From: an uncultured bacterium
Lineage (GTDB): Bacteria > Actinomycetota > Coriobacteriia > Coriobacteriales > Atopobiaceae
DNA: 6,384 bases
Assembly (NCBI GenBank): GCA_905214175.1
Contig: CAJMLD010000091.1
Span: forward strand, 1 to 6,384
Direction of reading: 5' to 3'
Made by a program: the position numbers and the translations under genes
Shown: positions 6,219 through 6,384 of the stretch, piece after piece
Position numbering within the stretch: the first letter of the stretch is position 1
Layout: the number at the start of each line of letters is the position of its first letter
Notes under the pieces: model-generated
Told to the model about the DNA's origin: nothing
Database searches by the model: none
The model's input: the letters and a program-made list of their open reading frames with translations, nothing else

Positions 6219-6242
6219 GGGCGCGCCCCCGCTTCCTGAGTT

Positions 6243-6263
6243 TCATGTGGCACATGATGTCAA
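6243..6263 (-). promoter_or_regulatory. TTGACA -35-like box next to a perfect palindrome, possible operator of the DUF389 gene
   Basis: On the minus strand a perfect TTGACA (6263-6258) is followed at once by a 15-base palindrome (6257-6243): seven paired positions (TCATGTG/CACATGA) around one central base. It lies 25-39 bases upstream of ATG 6218. A regulator bound there would cover the -35/-10 spacer. No good -10 is present at 16-18 bases (CTCAGG at 17), so the promoter may be weak, activator-dependent or not real. Confidence 0.35.
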
Positions 6264-6301
6264 GGCACACTTTCCTGTTATCCGGCGCGCCTCGATGCTA
6301 C

Positions 6302-6326
6302 TTGTGCCCCAAACGTGGGGGGACAA
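6302..6326. other. Imperfect hairpin in the right intergenic region
   Basis: TTGT (6302-6305) pairs with ACAA (6323-6326), G6306 and G6322 are mismatched, and CCCC (6307-6310) pairs with GGGG (6318-6321) around a 7-base loop. Neither side has a T-tract, so it is not a standard terminator. It may be a leader structure or protein site, or chance. Confidence 0.3.
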
Positions 6327-6331
6327 CTCCG

Positions 6332-6358
6332 AAAAATGCCTCTAAGAATGCGTGAGGC
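6332..6358 (-). terminator. Possible weak terminator of a minus-strand gene beyond the right edge
   Basis: On the minus strand GCCTC (6358-6354) pairs with GAGGC (6342-6338) around an 11-base loop and is followed by ATTTTT (6337-6332). A minus-strand frame that enters from the right edge stops at TGA (6364-6362), 3 bases before the stem, which fits the 3' end of an unseen gene. The stem is only 5 bp, so this is tentative. Confidence 0.33.
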
Positions 6359-6384
6359 CCGTCATGGGGCAGCATTGGGGATTC

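Larger units (their letters stand above)
6219..6384. other. Apparently non-coding region upstream of the DUF389 gene
   Basis: No convincing gene is seen in these 166 bases. They contain the GGGCGCGCCC palindrome (6219-6228) next to the DUF389 start, a second GGCGCGCC (6284-6291), the TTGACA box and CATGTG palindrome, one imperfect hairpin and a possible terminator at the edge. The lower GC content around 6241-6282 compared with the genes fits a regulatory region. Confidence 0.5.

Noticed and set aside
6219..6291. Two GGCGCGCC palindromes flanking the intergenic region as possible repeats or attachment sites
   Set aside because: Short self-complementary GC octamers are common in GC-rich DNA, and no longer flanking identity or mobile gene is present.
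6364..6384. ATG at 6364 with GTGAGG upstream as the start of a plus-strand gene
   Set aside because: Only seven codons are visible (MGQHWGF), and the stop/hairpin/T-tract order on the minus strand is an equally good explanation.

Overview
The window is a GC-rich, tightly packed bacterial chromosomal segment. Two gene groups converge on a shared hairpin near position 4040. GC bias, GTG starts and the type of genes (a CmpB-like permease tail, a cysteine desulfurase next to mnmA, a lactate/2-hydroxyacid dehydrogenase) suggest a fermentative actinobacterium of the Coriobacteriia (Olsenella, Atopobium or Collinsella relatives). This placement rests on protein character only; no marker gene or search was available. 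No rRNA, tRNA, CRISPR array, transposase or phage gene is visible.

Left part, + strand (1-3997). The C-terminal end of a membrane protein, probably a CmpB-type ABC permease-like protein, overlaps a cysteine desulfurase by four bases (GTGA). The desulfurase overlaps mnmA by one base (TAATG). The desulfurase and MnmA make a functional pair: the first takes sulfur from cysteine as a persulfide, and the second places it on the wobble uridine of tRNA as 2-thiouridine. After a 69-base gap with a perfect TATAAT box, a separate gene encodes a polytopic membrane protein of the LPG_synthase_TM/UPF0104 family with a long basic Lys/Ala/Pro-rich N-terminal tail.

Middle (3998-4082). A short convergent intergenic region holds a strong 10-bp-stem hairpin, best placed to terminate the minus-strand dehydrogenase, with a near-duplicate of its left arm 20 bases away.

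Right part, - strand (4083-6218). A DUF389-family membrane protein gene lies upstream of a lactate/malate-type NAD-dependent dehydrogenase, 45 bases apart. The dehydrogenase has its own likely promoter (GTGACA-18-GACAAT) and a good ribosome binding site. The last 166 bases (6219-6384) are apparently non-coding and hold a TTGACA box beside a near-perfect palindrome, a second hairpin, and a possible terminator for a gene beyond the right edge.

The most notable points are a complete EF-hand-type calcium-binding loop inside the DUF389 protein, an unusual substrate-specificity residue in the dehydrogenase, loss of the His next to the PLP lysine in the desulfurase, the histone-H1-like tail on the UPF0104 protein, and the palindrome upstream of the DUF389 gene. 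I see no clearly new multi-gene system here.
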